A stretch of 64,000 bases of DNA from Halichondria panicea (Eukaryota > Porifera > Demospongiae > Suberitida > Halichondriidae). This document shows positions 21,700 through 33,144 of the stretch, in pieces (within the stretch, counting starts at the first letter, position 1; each line of letters begins with the position of its first letter). The notes under the pieces were generated by a model that worked only from the letters and a program-made list of their open reading frames with translations, ran no database searches and was not told where the DNA came from. The position numbers were made by a program, and so were the translations under genes. Where the stretch lies: the NCBI RefSeq assembly GCF_963675165.1, contig NC_087377.1:8325122-8389121 (forward strand). Reading direction: 5' to 3'.

Positions 21700-24600
21700 C
21701 TACAATGCTTTAAGCCTGGCCAAAAAATGCTTAATTGTACTAGCTTTACCAGGCTCCATTTTCAGTACAAATACTTCAAGGAAGGAATAAAACATATGAC
21801 AAGCTTTAGGATATTGAATATTAAATACATAATATGCTGCCATTAGGCAGAACGGTAAGTCACGGGGTTGGATTTGGTCCAGTATTTTGTTGTCGATGAC
21901 CAAAAAGATGATATGGTCCTCCTGGACCAACAGCAGGTACGGCTCAAGCTGACTCTTTGCCGCAATTGCTTCCTCTACATCCACATTCTGCAAGTATATA
22001 TATATATATTATACAGAGTAATATCAGTGAATGCATTAGCTATTACCTCTATAATAATTATAGAGATCAGTGTACCATGCATGACTGTGTAATGTTGCTG
22101 AGCATGTGCAGTTTCCAGCATGTGTGGGTTTCATTTAAAGCCCAAATAAAAATTAGAAGCTGGAACTAACTATAGAAGTGAACGTGAACATGTGATGGAA
22201 CAAATAAGCTGGTGCATATGACAGTGACAAAAACCACTGAAAGACAATATATAAAGTGAGTTTTGACCTAATCAACTGTATAATTTGTATAATAATAGAG
22301 TCAAGGCATAATTATAATTGTGGATAATTATCCATTCCAGTGTTTGCTTCATTTAAGCGTTTGCTATAATTATACTTAGTCTCTCAAGTAGCATTCAGTG
22401 TGCTTATTTCGATCGCAAAAATTATGTTGACTGACTGCGTGCTGTAAGTGTGAATAATATTCAAGGAACAATTACATATACCGGATTAGAGGTCGCTCTT
22501 GTATAAACATTTAGTAGCCGCTCTCAAATAGTAGCCTCAGTGAACTTACATTTCCAGCCATATTAATACTATCAGCTAGCTATATACATGTTCGTAGCTA
22601 CTATAGGTACAGGTAGCAGCTTGTTATTGCTTCACAAGCTAGGACTTCCTCATGACAAGAGTTCAAGTTTATGATGACAAACTAAAAGTTGTTGAATTAG
22701 CTATAGAGCTAATAAACGGCGCTTTTGAACAGTGGCCTTTCTCGAACTGTAGCCTCCCCTTCCAGCAAAACAAAACATTTAGTTAGTAGCCGCGGCTCCT
22801 GATCATATACGGTACATTATTTTGTTCGGTTTGCAATTGAGTACAATAGTACAATAGTGTAAAAAATATTATAGTCACAATAGTGCCGTAGGGCCGTACA
22901 ATGGGCAATGCTTTAACAGCGTATCTAGATATTTTTTGGGTGTCCATGGCTAACACCCGGTAAACTAAAGCACTGCCTTTTGGCTTCTAAGTCTGATAGA
23001 ACTGACAAAAAGAGTCTAAACTAGTAGTAGGGAACAGTAATAATTATATAAAAAGCACAATCTTTGTTAAAAGCTTTATCACCTGCAATATAATACAGCC
23101 ACTTTTGATTTAGCATAGGAAAAGCAATTGAGTGCCAGAAAATTAATTCCACTTCTGAGTGGTACACCTTTTAGAACCCCAATGTAGCACTTAAATTCTA
23201 CAAGGGTTTTTGTGTTTGTCAACTGTGAGTGAGCTATATATAGTTGGTCTGAAGTACCTACTATAAAACCTCGATTTAAGGAGATACTTTTGTTTAGAGT
23301 TTAATGTAAGTTTTAATGTACACAAAAAAAGTGATAATTATGGGCGAAATGTCTAAGTGTCGCATATTTAGAAGGTTGCCTTAAATCGAGGTTTTATATG
23401 GTACTATAATTATTATATACAGTAAGTAAGGAAGTGATAAGAAATCAAAATTCCAGGCTCTTAAACAAATAGGGCAGTTTTGGTAATTACATAAATTACA
23501 GTACTGTTGTAAGTAAGTACCTGTGTTATGTGGAGTATTTTGCTCGGGTCACACTTCGTTCTAGGGTCAGGTAGTAGTGCTGGTAGAACTGCCATAGCTG
23601 TAATCTCTGCTTCTGTGATAATAACAAATTAATCAATATTTTGATTATAAATTCAAGTATTTACCTTCAGTGTTTGAATGTGTTAGAGACAGCTCTACTG
23701 TTTTTCTGGAAGTTTCCCGCTTGGCCTGATCAATTATTCGAGGTGCAATAGCTTGCCATTCCAGTGCAACTTCCTCCCTTGCGTTTAACTTCCCTGTAAT
23801 CCTTTCTAGCTCCCTCATCAGCTGTATCAGTAATAGCGTGATTAGATTTTTAGATAATAATTATTTGTACCTCATTTCCTTGCTGTAGAAAAGGGTAGTT
23901 GCTAAAAATAGTTTCGAGGGTTTGAGATTGATTTTTCATGCCATTCCTTCTTTTTGGGAATGTCCTCGACATGAGTGTTTCCACCACTTCTGGATTTCTT
24001 TTGGTTTTTTTGTATTCTGCTTTCAGAGTTTTGGTGTGACGCTCGTGGGACACGTCGTCCTCCCCTGGGAAAAGCTCCACTTTATTCAGTATCATAGGCT
24101 TCTTAATAACCTCCTTTTGAATTGATGAAGACTCTTTTCTTTTTGTGGGTGTACGTCTCAGCTCCTTAAATCTGTTTTGAAGGCTCATAACGATTCCTCC
24201 CTGCAAAAACCTTGTTGTATCAAACCAGAAATAGAATTACATATTTACTTACGTAAGGTGTTCCAACTGGTGAGGCAAGAAACTTGTACTTCCTTACTAT
24301 GGTTTTGGCCACCATTTCGAGGTCTCTTCCTGTTGGGTATTTTTTGTACACCAAAATAGCACCTTTAATCGAGGTAATAAAGGCTGACGTTGTCTCTGCC
24401 GTCATCTTTCCTGTTTCCAGAGTTGTTTCAACGTCTGACCGATAGTGTTTTGGCAGTGGGAAGGGTTCAGGTAGAGGAATTTTGTCCTCTGAACTTTTTT
24501 GCACTCTCCTTCTCTTCGTTGGTAGCTCAAGCTGGTCGTTAACACTCGACGTACTCACATCCTGCGTAGTCGAGTCCTGGAGCAATGATGTAGTCGAGTC

Positions 24601-25199
24601 CTGCAGCAATGACGTAGTCGAGTCTGATGTTTCTTGTAAATCCTGCAGCAATGAGTCCGATGTTTCTTGTAAATCCTGCAGCAATGACGTAGTCGAGTCC
24701 TGGAGCAATGATGTAGTTGAGTCCTGCAGCAATGTAGTTGAGTCCGATGTTTCTTGGCATCCTTCCAGCCCAGTTGTGTCGACCTGTATTTATTAAATAG
24801 TTTTCCTCTAACCCCTATAATAGCAAAACTTTTATTAGCAGTTTAGCATAATAGCTAACCCAAATAGCAGTGTCACAATAGCATGCAAGAGAAAAGACTT
24901 TCCTAAAGGTTGCATGAACATAATGGTATACTTACTCTTTTTGCAGGTTGAAAGGGCACAAGAATTGCTTTTAGTTTGTCCATGTGCTTCACAGTGTCCT
25001 TCTTGTCCTCTATGTCTACAAACTCTTCCCATTCTTTGTTGTAGCATTGAAACAAAACTTTGTTTTCTTGCTGTGTTTGCTGGTCAATTTTGAACACTTT
25101 CCAAAACTCCTGTTCGAGGTACTCATAGTCCTCGTAATTTGGAATGGTGACAAGCTTCTTGCTGCTCGAGTGAGAGAGGAGTACTGTTGTTGTCTCCAT
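21700..25199 (-). CDS. SAMD3-like protein with PB1-like N-terminus, 6 exons, ~553 aa
   Basis: Exons (minus): 25199-24936, 24783-24253, 24200-23871, 23821-23665, 23612-23521 and 21987-21700. They sum to 1662 nt with phases that fit, so the gene appears intact. Exon 1 (METTTVLLSHSSSK, with EDYEYLEQEFWKVF) looks like a PB1/ubiquitin-like fold. Exon 2 opens with six or more LLQDSTTS-type repeats, then a basic KRRR motif and the family block PLPEPFPLP, TTSAFITSIKGAILVYKKYP and IVRKYKFLAS. Exon 3 (LQNRFKELRRTP) and the final exon (YVFNIQYPK, FYSFLEVFVL) complete the pattern of fish and invertebrate 'SAMD3-like' proteins. No SAM domain was seen. Role unknown. It sits downstream of the transposase on the same strand inside the element. 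Confidence 0.7.
23262..23398. mobile_element. Short inverted-repeat element in the last intron
   Basis: TATAAAACCTCGATTTAAGG and its complement CCTTAAATCGAGGTTTTATA bracket ~137 bp. It belongs to the CCGTAAGACC family by its ends. A stretch just left of it (23110-23220) matches the interior of the 13829-14399 copy in inverted orientation. It lies within the 1.5-kb last intron of the SAMD3-like gene, a MITE nested in a transposon. Confidence 0.75.
24560..24765 (-). repeat. Coding minisatellite, LLQDSTTS repeats
   Basis: Units of ~24 and ~33 bp (GTCGAGTCCTGCAGCAATGA and variants, some carrying the codons for LQETSD) repeat at least seven times inside exon 2 of the SAMD3-like gene, all in frame. 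They give a Ser/Thr/Gln-rich linker whose length could vary between copies. Confidence 0.85.
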
Positions 25200-25325
25200 A
25201 ATAATAATAATTGTTGACTGGTTGTCATGCAGAATGCAGCTGGCTGCACTTATGTATTAATTATGTAATGTAGGTACTAGTACAATCTCATGTTAAAATT
25301 GTGTAATGAATTATTGTGTAATGAA

Positions 25326-28300
25326 TTATACAAGCTGGTGCTTCAAGGGAATATAAAAATCAGTTAATAGTTCATACATTGAGAGTGGGTAGTGATCAGC
25401 TAAATTGTTTGGGGTCGAGATTGCGTACTCAGTTGGAGATGCTGCAGTGACTTTGTAAGCATGATAGTGGTTGCTGTAATTCTCGGTATGGAGTAGTTTG
25501 CACACCAAGTAGAACTCGTCAGTTAAGAAAACCAGTATGTCCTCTATCAGGCCAAATGTAGGAATTTCTTCTGATTTAATAACAACAATAGTTCCACGCT
25601 TGTAGACTATGCCATTGACTTCAATCCATGAGAGCCTGTCAAATTAAGAGTTAACTTTTTACGCATTCGTGTTTATTACACCTACCTTGTAGCAATAGTG
25701 TCGTTTGTGGCGAAGTGCAGTTGCTCCTTGACAACTGTGCTATAGTTTAGCTCGCTTGTGCGAGTCAATGTGGCTAATGGAATAAAAATGGTGGGATAGG
25801 GTTAAGGTTTCTGTTATAGGTATCTTCTGTACAACTTACTTATTCCAACTTTTGTCTCTTTATGGTAGATACTTCTACTAGAGGTGGAAGTCATCTGGTA
25901 ACACACCTGTTCTTGGTTTAGACAAGCCATAGTCTTCGCTACATTCTTAAAGCACTTTACTCTATGTGCCAGATCTTTAAAGAAGCCGTGTCGTCCCTCA
26001 AAGCGCATACACCAATAGTGAACCATCGGTCCATACCTGCTTAATAGTTATATTTGATATTTTAGCTCAACTGCTACGTTACCTTGATATCATATCAGGA
26101 TAATGTACCATGTAGTGCATTTTTGGTGTAATGTTGCACTGGTATAGATCTTTGAAGGATTGATGGTGCCAGTTAATCTCGTCTCGTAGAAAAGCAATCC
26201 AGTCTTTTGAACATATTGGTGCAAAAAGGATGTCCACTATGTTTAGTAGGCGGGTGAAGTTTTCCCAGTGTGGGTCTCCCTCGGGAATGGTTTGTCCGAG
26301 CATTAGTGGCAGCAGTCGTCCAAAACACCACATCTGTGATGCTTATATAGCAAAGAACATTTATTATTATAGAAATAATTATGTATAATAACTTGCCTAC
26401 CTGTTTGCTTTAAGGAGTGGTCATTTGCTAGAAACACTTTCTTTGCACAAGGTGTTGGCTTGTTTCTTGCATCAATTCCTTTGTATGGGAATATCTCCAT
26501 TGTCTCTTCCACCTGTGCCTGAGTTAGCAACTTTTTCGCCATAAAAGCTTTTAGCATTTGTTTCACAACTAGTGGTAGTGCCCCCTCAAGCACATCATGC
26601 ATTATATCGGGTACAAGACCTTCCGTTACGTGAAAGTAGTCTGATGTGTTCAGGATAGAATCCCTGTGCACCCCGTAGGTGGTAGCATAGTGCTCGTGCA
26701 TAATCCCAGAGAGAGTGGCACACTGTGCTGTATGTGTCTGTCTGGTCCTTGGGAGGAATTTTTCTGGCAGGAACTGCAGGTGTTTAAACTGTGATTGCAA
26801 ACCAACATTAAAACAAAACTAGTATAAGGTACTTACAGTTGTCTGCATGTCTTCATTGACTGCCATGCAATGTCTACACTTTCTCAGCGCCCTCGAAAAC
26901 TGTTTGTATCCTCCAAGGTACTGACTGGCTAAATTATCTCCAGGAACTAAAGTAATGGTCCCAAACAAGAGCTCTTCATTGCCATTGATGTTTAGGGTTA
27001 CTCCATTCTATTGTTGTGAGCAATGAAGGCATCATAATTTATAGTAAACTTACTTCTAGTTTCTTTATCTCATCCATAATATTATTGGTGTCAGTATACA
27101 GTTTGCCCCGTATTTCACTAGTACAGATGACTTTGTTATAGCCAGCAACTGAATACTTTTCTCAGTAGAACGATACCTTGGTTGCACGTTGCCCAAGCAA
27201 TAATAGAAAAATGCTGTGTAGTTCGTTTTATCAGACAGGGTGTCAAGTAACATGTATAATAAACACAATACCTAGCTTATGTTTCGTAGCTTTAGACCCA
27301 AGTGGATTGCAAACCTCTACATCATCGTAGTAGATGATTAGCTGGAGTGCTTCCGGATTGTTCATGAAAAGTGGGTGTGATTTGTAGTAGGTCCCATCGC
27401 AATAATCCCCTAGTAGGTGATCAGAGCGTTCATGTCCACGTTGTACCTAAAAGTTGTAATACTATTATTGTACAATTACATTTCGTCATAATGCTTACCT
27501 CATGCAAAATAAATTCGTCTGAAAGCAGGAGTTGCAATGACTGAAGAATTGGAATTAGATATATATAGTCATGTTTGGAGTTTGTCTCTGCTGGCCCAAC
27601 ATCCAGTTTATGCTCAACAGGCTCCTGCATTGGGTGTTAGTTATTCAATCTTATAATGCGCTAGTGAGGTATCTCAAGAGAGAACGGTGCGTAGCTATTG
27701 GTACATTATAGCTGCAAAAGTAAGAAAAAATGCTGCAATAAATTTTATAGACTTTGAACTTTGGCATCCTTTTAGCAACAATCATAGTCGATCATTTCGA
27801 TCTAGTAGCCTCATGTTTGGCATCAACACCCGCTGTGCATGTAACCTATAACATTATTATGGCCATACATGGTATATTAACTTACAATGAAACCAAAATG
27901 TGATTTGTAGTATTGATGTCGTAAGTACTCAGTGTTGAGTTCCAAGAATGGTGTTGTTAGTCGTGGCTGTTGAAATACAGCAACAAGTTCACTGTCGAAT
28001 TCAACACCCCGTTTGTGAAGTAAGCAACCTAGTTGACTCTGCAGAGACTGTGTCCTTTCTTCATAAAACATCGAAACATCTTCAATGATTCCGTTTAGTG
28101 AGGTTTTTGACACCTTGTGCTTTACTGTTGTTTTCAATAGCAATAGGGCCGATTGTCTTGTGCTATCGCACACTGGAACTGTACTTGAGTTTTCTTCTTC
28201 GTCTGCAGCAGGCTCCAGGAATTCATGGTCGTCTTCTTGTTCAATGTGTTCGTGATCAGGATTGGTGGTTGTGGGATGGAGTTCGTCACTGTGTTTGCAA

Positions 28301-28479
28301 TACAGATGTCTCCTGTAGCTTTGGAAGTTGTCATATGTTTTGGGGCATTGATTCAATCCACATGTTACATGAAAACCTGCTTCCAAAGAATGTACTTGTT
28401 TGATGTGAGTCAAAACTCTAAGTAGTGTTGTAGCAGCAAACTGATGACAGGATTGGCATAGCCATTTTCTCTCAGACAT
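25326..28479 (-). CDS. C2H2 zinc-finger CACTA-type transposase, 10 exons, frameshift in exon 4
   Basis: Exons (minus, approximate): 28479-27886, 27624-27499, 27446-27272, 27213-27054, 27007-26837, 26788-26401, 26341-26083, 26036-25840, 25773-25686 and 25635-25326. ATG at 28479 (MSERKWLC) is preferred to the in-frame TTG nine bases upstream. Residues ~5-65 hold two C2H2-like fingers (CQSCHQF...H and CPKTYDNFQSYRRH). Then follow YYDDVEVCNPLGS, YCLGNVQPRYRSTEK, GDNLASQYLGGYK, CRHCM, PDIMHDVLEG and MWCFGRLLPLM, and later HYWCMRFEGRHGFFKDLA. The DDxEVCNPLG and PDIMHDxLEG blocks parallel the D-containing motifs of CACTA transposases (Transposase_21). Exon 4 needs a 2-base change near 27080 to stay open, so this copy may be inactive. 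Confidence 0.75.
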
Positions 28480-28499
28480 CTTGAACAATAGTTTTTAAA

Positions 28500-30190
28500 A
28501 AAAAGGCAGCTGTTAATAGGTTGTAGAACAGCATGTTTTTTGCAACTCAATCGTCCATGCATACATTTTATTTCTGCCTCTGATAGTGTGTACTGTAATT
28601 CATGTCATGAACCCGCTTAGTAGTCTGTTTAATTGTGTATTCTAAGATACTTTTGTTGTTAGTAGTAGTACAGAAGGAGCATCTAACTGTACATGGGTTT
28701 GGAAATCACATCTTATGTGTCTTCCTAAACGCCGCATTGCCTTATAAGTACTGTGTGTAAGTACTGTGTGCATAAATTACAGACTGCGGTCAGCCTGTAA
28801 ATATCATTAAGAACAGATTTTGTATGTAGTGCAGCAGGAGGAGAGCTAGGTCGAGCCAGAAAGAGCCAAAAAGAAAAGGTAGGCCTTATGGATGATGGTA
28901 TACATCATGGGAGAGACTGTCATTGGTAAGGTACAGAAAACTCTGAAGAGGAGCATATCCAGTCACTTTGTACAGAGAAGTTTGCTAGACCTAGACTAAC
29001 ACATACTAGGCGTTTGTTTTTGCAGTAGAGAGTCTCACTAGGGTTCTTAGAAGACAGAGCTTACTACCAGGCCTATAGCTAGCTAGCTAGCTGCTTTTCA
29101 CTTTTATTGTGGTAAAAGTGCACCGTCAGCTCAATTAGCACTGCCCGCAGATCCACTTAGCGGTTTTGCATATAAGGTCATGCTTTGTAAACATACACGA
29201 GATGTGATTCCCGAGGTAAGACGCTCTGCTCCTTCTGTAATGTGCTCCTGGTAGTTGTGTGGGTATTTACACAATCTTGGGGTACTATCAGTTGTGTATC
29301 AATATTAGCATCTTTTTGTCCATAACACGTACAGACTTTGGATTTGTTAGCTATCCTTTTGCAGATCAAGTAAGCCCACTTTTACTTGCTGGTCTTTGTT
29401 AGGGTATTTACACAATCTTGGGGTACTATCATGATCAGTTGTGTATCAATAATTATTAGCATATTTATAACATGTACAGATCGACACAGTAGACTGCTAT
29501 ATATATACAGCTGCACAAGGACCATCTACTAATATTATGTAGCTTTGGCACCTCTACCGAGGCACACCGTGGTGCTAATAATCATCTGCTTGTACAAATG
29601 AAGTTTCAATTCAGGTTACAATTTAGGTAGCTTTGCACTAGCTAGCTAAAGCGCTACCTATTTATTAGTTTTACGCTTATCAGTAAAGAGCAGCGCCTCA
29701 GGTAATAATGAACTGCCTCCTTATTTACAGAATTATACTAATGCTTTGTAACCAAAGCAGCATGTGCTCAAGGGCATTAATTGTATATCAGTGCTTTTAC
29801 ACTCGAAAAGCAATTATTATACTCCACTTTTATCAAAATAACTGATTATCAGTTCATCATGGGTTAGTATTGAGATGTTGTTGTTTTTTATCCCCTGCAG
29901 TGGATGGCTGAAAGGAACTAAGACGTGTTGGGCTTCAAAACAGTTCATTTCTTTTTCTTTCAATCTCTTATGCACAGTCATGTTTTACATTCTCTGATCC
30001 GTGTTGATTCTGTATAAGTAGAAAACTATAATTATGATTGTAACTACATCTTGTTGATGTTATGGATTAGCATGAATAATTATACATATGTATACAAATA
30101 TCACAGGCATTGAGAAAGAGATATCAAGATCATTGCCAAATTAGGGAAAAGATCGTGATCAAAACTTCCATAAATCAATGATGTTAATTT
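28500..30190. other. Non-coding right arm of the CACTA-like element
   Basis: Between the transposase ATG and the right subterminal repeats there is ~1.7 kb with no gene. The phrase GTATTTACACAATCTTGGGG recurs at about 29263 and 29404 (a ~140-bp diverged direct duplication), and AGCTAGCTAGCTAGCT is present near 29080. The promoter of the transposase should lie here, but I see no clear TATA box. Confidence 0.5.
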
Positions 30191-30195
30191 TCATT

Positions 30196-30366
30196 CATGT
30201 GCGAGTGTGCCATGCACACTTTCTCTGCTACGCGAATAGTGTGCTACACACACTTTATTTTGTTCACACTTTTATATGGTGTGCCCAGCACACTATAAAA
30301 ATCACTCAAGTGTAGCAAGTGTGTTGGCCACACTTCAATGGCAACCATAAGTGTGCTCAGCACACT
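30196..30366. repeat. Right subterminal palindrome cluster
   Basis: Six to seven near-palindromes such as GTGTGCCATGCACACTTT, GTGTGCTACACACACTTT, GTGTGCCCAGCACACTA, GTGTGTTGGCCACACTT and GTGTGCTCAGCACACTA mirror the cluster at 21225-21395. Confidence 0.85.
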
Positions 30367-30381
30367 ACATTTTTTACAGTG
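30348..30381. repeat. Right terminal inverted repeat
   Basis: AGTGTGCTCAGCACACTACA followed by TTTTTTACAGTG, ending at the TA duplication. It pairs with 21208-21240. Confidence 0.85.
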
Positions 30382-31620
30382 TATCGTTTGACTTAATTGA
30401 CTGACTCAAATCTCTTTCGCCCAAGCTCTTTTGAGGAAGCTGCTCTGGTGATGAATGATCACATATATGGCAATTGAGGGCTGTAGTAAGTGCTGGGTGT
30501 ACGGTGGGTAAAATCTTGGGTCCAAGTATTATTGTCATGTTGTGAAATCTCCCGTTTCACTACCGCTGCTAATTTCGTTTTTAACTACCTCAAAGTGCTT
30601 GTCGAATTTCTTCATTTAAAAACTTTTCAGTGTTTTTTGCAGGTCTTCAATTGAATTGTTTGTAAAATTTTTTGAGATAAATAAACCATAAGTCATAATA
30701 ATAATTATAACAACACAGTATTATATAGAGTCAACTAATAGCTACTTATATTATTGTAAGTTATGTGTATAACTGAATAATACAATGTATGTTCGTTCTT
30801 CTTTTTATTTGGGTTTTCTCTTTTGTTGTTTCCCCTTCGTCCTCCTCTTCCTCTTTCCCCATGGCTATTATAAGTTACTCCTACGTTAAATGTTACTGAG
30901 CAATGGGATATCTATATTGAAAGACAGAACATTATAATTAGTCATGAGTAAAATCATTAGCTTACTGTATTGACTAGATGGCCTGTCTCCTCCTCTAGTT
31001 TCTCCTCCTCCTTCCCCTGGTTCAGATTTGTTTCATCATCCTTATCTTCCTTTATCTTCTTGCGCCTCACCTCTCCTCTTCCTTCTCTTTTCTTCTACTT
31101 TTCCTCTCCTCTTCATCTCTCCGCATTTTTTCTTCTATTTTCTTCTCTTCTGACTTTTTTTCTGTCCATTTGCTTTTTAGCTCCCTTGCCTCCTTTTATC
31201 TCCTCTCCCTTAAGGTCCTAGCAATATTGTAATTATTATACTGAATTCATTGATTATAAACATAACTCACTGCATCTTGATGACGACCACCTGCACCAAC
31301 ATCACCAATAGCTAAATCTTTATCTGGTAAAAGATAAATGCAATGATACTACTCTGACACACGAAACAATGAGTTATTTATACCCTCCAGGTGATCAAGC
31401 AGGTGTTCGTCGTCCTCAGATATTCAAGGAGATCTATACACATGCACACTTTCTGTACCTAAATCCATTTCAACTTGCTCTTCCTCAGTACTTGCGCTTG
31501 GTAGTGTTGCCATGACTAATGAAACAACTTCTCTACTTTTAGAACATGCAACAGGATCATCCAGTTGGACCATTTGAATTACCCACCCACTTAAGTTTAC
31601 TTAAAAAGGCGCGATTTTCC
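30382..31620. repeat. Array copy 1, right part (type A)
   Basis: Resumes exactly where 21207 was interrupted and continues to the start of copy 2. Carries type A exon sequence on the minus strand (ESVHVYRSP near 31435). Confidence 0.9.
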
Positions 31621-33144
31621 TTAACCCAAATCTTTCTTTCCCATACTGATAGGAGTATTTTTAGCCCACAATTTTCCATCTTAGCGAGCTCTGTATCATC
31701 AAACACCATAGCCAATAATTATCTTTCTCAATAATTATGTATAGCCCCAATCCTGAGAGCTGCTAAGACACTTCAGAGTTGCTTGTTGCCCTGTACTGAA
31801 TAAATCATGGGTTGCATGCATGATCAATTATTATTATCGTTTGAGTAGTTCTTATACCGGTACTCGCTCTTAATTTTTAACGAGGGAGAGTAACATAATT
31901 ATCGTTTGACTTAATTGACTGACTCAAATCTCTTTCGCCCAAGCTCTTTTGAGGAAGCTGCTCTGGTGATGAATGATCACATATATGGCAATTGAGGGAT
32001 GTAGTAAGTGCTGGGTGTACGGTGGGTAAAATCTTGGGTCCAAGTATTATTGTCATGTTGTGAAATCTCCCGTTTCACTATCGCTGTCACTACCGCTGCT
32101 AATTTCGTTTTTAACTACCTCAAAGTGCTTGTCGAATTTCTTCATTTAAAAATTTTTCAGTGTTTTTTGCAGGTCTTCAATTGAATTTTTTGAGCCATAA
32201 GTCATAATAAAAATTATAACAACACAGTATATATGGAGTCAACTAATAGCTACTTATATTATTATAAGTTATGTGTATAACTGAATAATACAATGTATGT
32301 TCGTTCTTCTTTTTATTTGGGTTTTCTCTTTTGTTGTTTCCCCTTCGTCCTCCCCTTCCTCTTCCTCTTTCCCCATGGCTATTATAAGTTACTCCTACGT
32401 TAAATGTTACTGAGCAATGGGATATCTATATTGAAAGACAGAACATTATAATTAATCATGAGTAAAATCATTAGCTTACTGTATTGACTAGATGGCCTGT
32501 CTCCTCCTCTAGTTCTCCTCCTCCTTCCCCTGGTTCATATTTGTTTCATCTTCTTGCGCCTCACCTCTTCCTCTTCCTTCTCTTTTCTTCTACTTTTCCT
32601 CTCCTCTCTCCTCTTCATCTCTCCGCTTCTTCTCTTCTGGCTTTTTTTTTGTCCATTTGCTTTTTAGCTCCCTTGCCTCCTTTTTTCTCCTCTCCCTTTC
32701 CTAGCAACATTCCAGACTGTCGTGTGTTACTTATTACCTTACCTGTCGTATAGGCTGTTGTCTATCCAATTTGTAATTATTATACTGAATTCATGATTAT
32801 AAACATAACTCACTGCATCTTGATGACGACCACCTGCACCAACATCACCAACAGCTAAATCTTTATCTGGTAAAAGATAAATGCAATGATACTACTCTGA
32901 CACACGAAACAATGAGTTATTTATACCGTCCATGTTATCAAGCAGGTGTTCTTCGTCCTCAGGATATCTATACTCCTTCACAATTTCCATTTCTTCCTCA
33001 GCACTTGTGCTTGGTAGTGTTGCCATGACTAATGAAACAACTTCTCATAACATCTACTTTTATAGAACATGCAACAGGATCATCCAGTTGGACCATTTGA
33101 ATTACCCACCCACTTAAGTTTTACTTAAAAAGGCGCAATTTTCC
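31621..33144. repeat. Array copy 2 (type B), 1524 bp
   Basis: From TTAACCCAAATCTTTCTTTC to the next occurrence. Type B exon (EYRYPEDEEHLL) at 32930-33010. Nearly identical to copy 4, 3018 bp to the right. Confidence 0.95.

Larger units (their letters stand above)
21208..30381 (-). mobile_element. 9.17-kb CACTA/EnSpm-like transposon with two genes
   Basis: The element starts CATTGTAAAAATAAAAG and ends CTACATTTTTTACAGTG, so the ends are inverted repeats close to CACTGTAAAAA. It is bracketed by TA (21206-21207 and 30382-30383). Removing element plus one TA restores GAGTAACATATCGTTTG, exactly the sequence at the same place in array copies near 33413, 36427 and 38510. Both ends carry clusters of GTGTGC...GCACAC palindromes. 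Inside are a C2H2/transposase gene and a SAMD3-like gene, both on the minus strand. CACTA elements usually duplicate 2-3 bp. The superfamily call comes from the ends and from the transposase motifs. Confidence 0.88.

Noticed and set aside
21900-22400. Possible extra exons in the long last intron of the SAMD3-like gene
   Set aside because: The six exons already give an exact reading frame, and frames in this intron lack matching splice phases.
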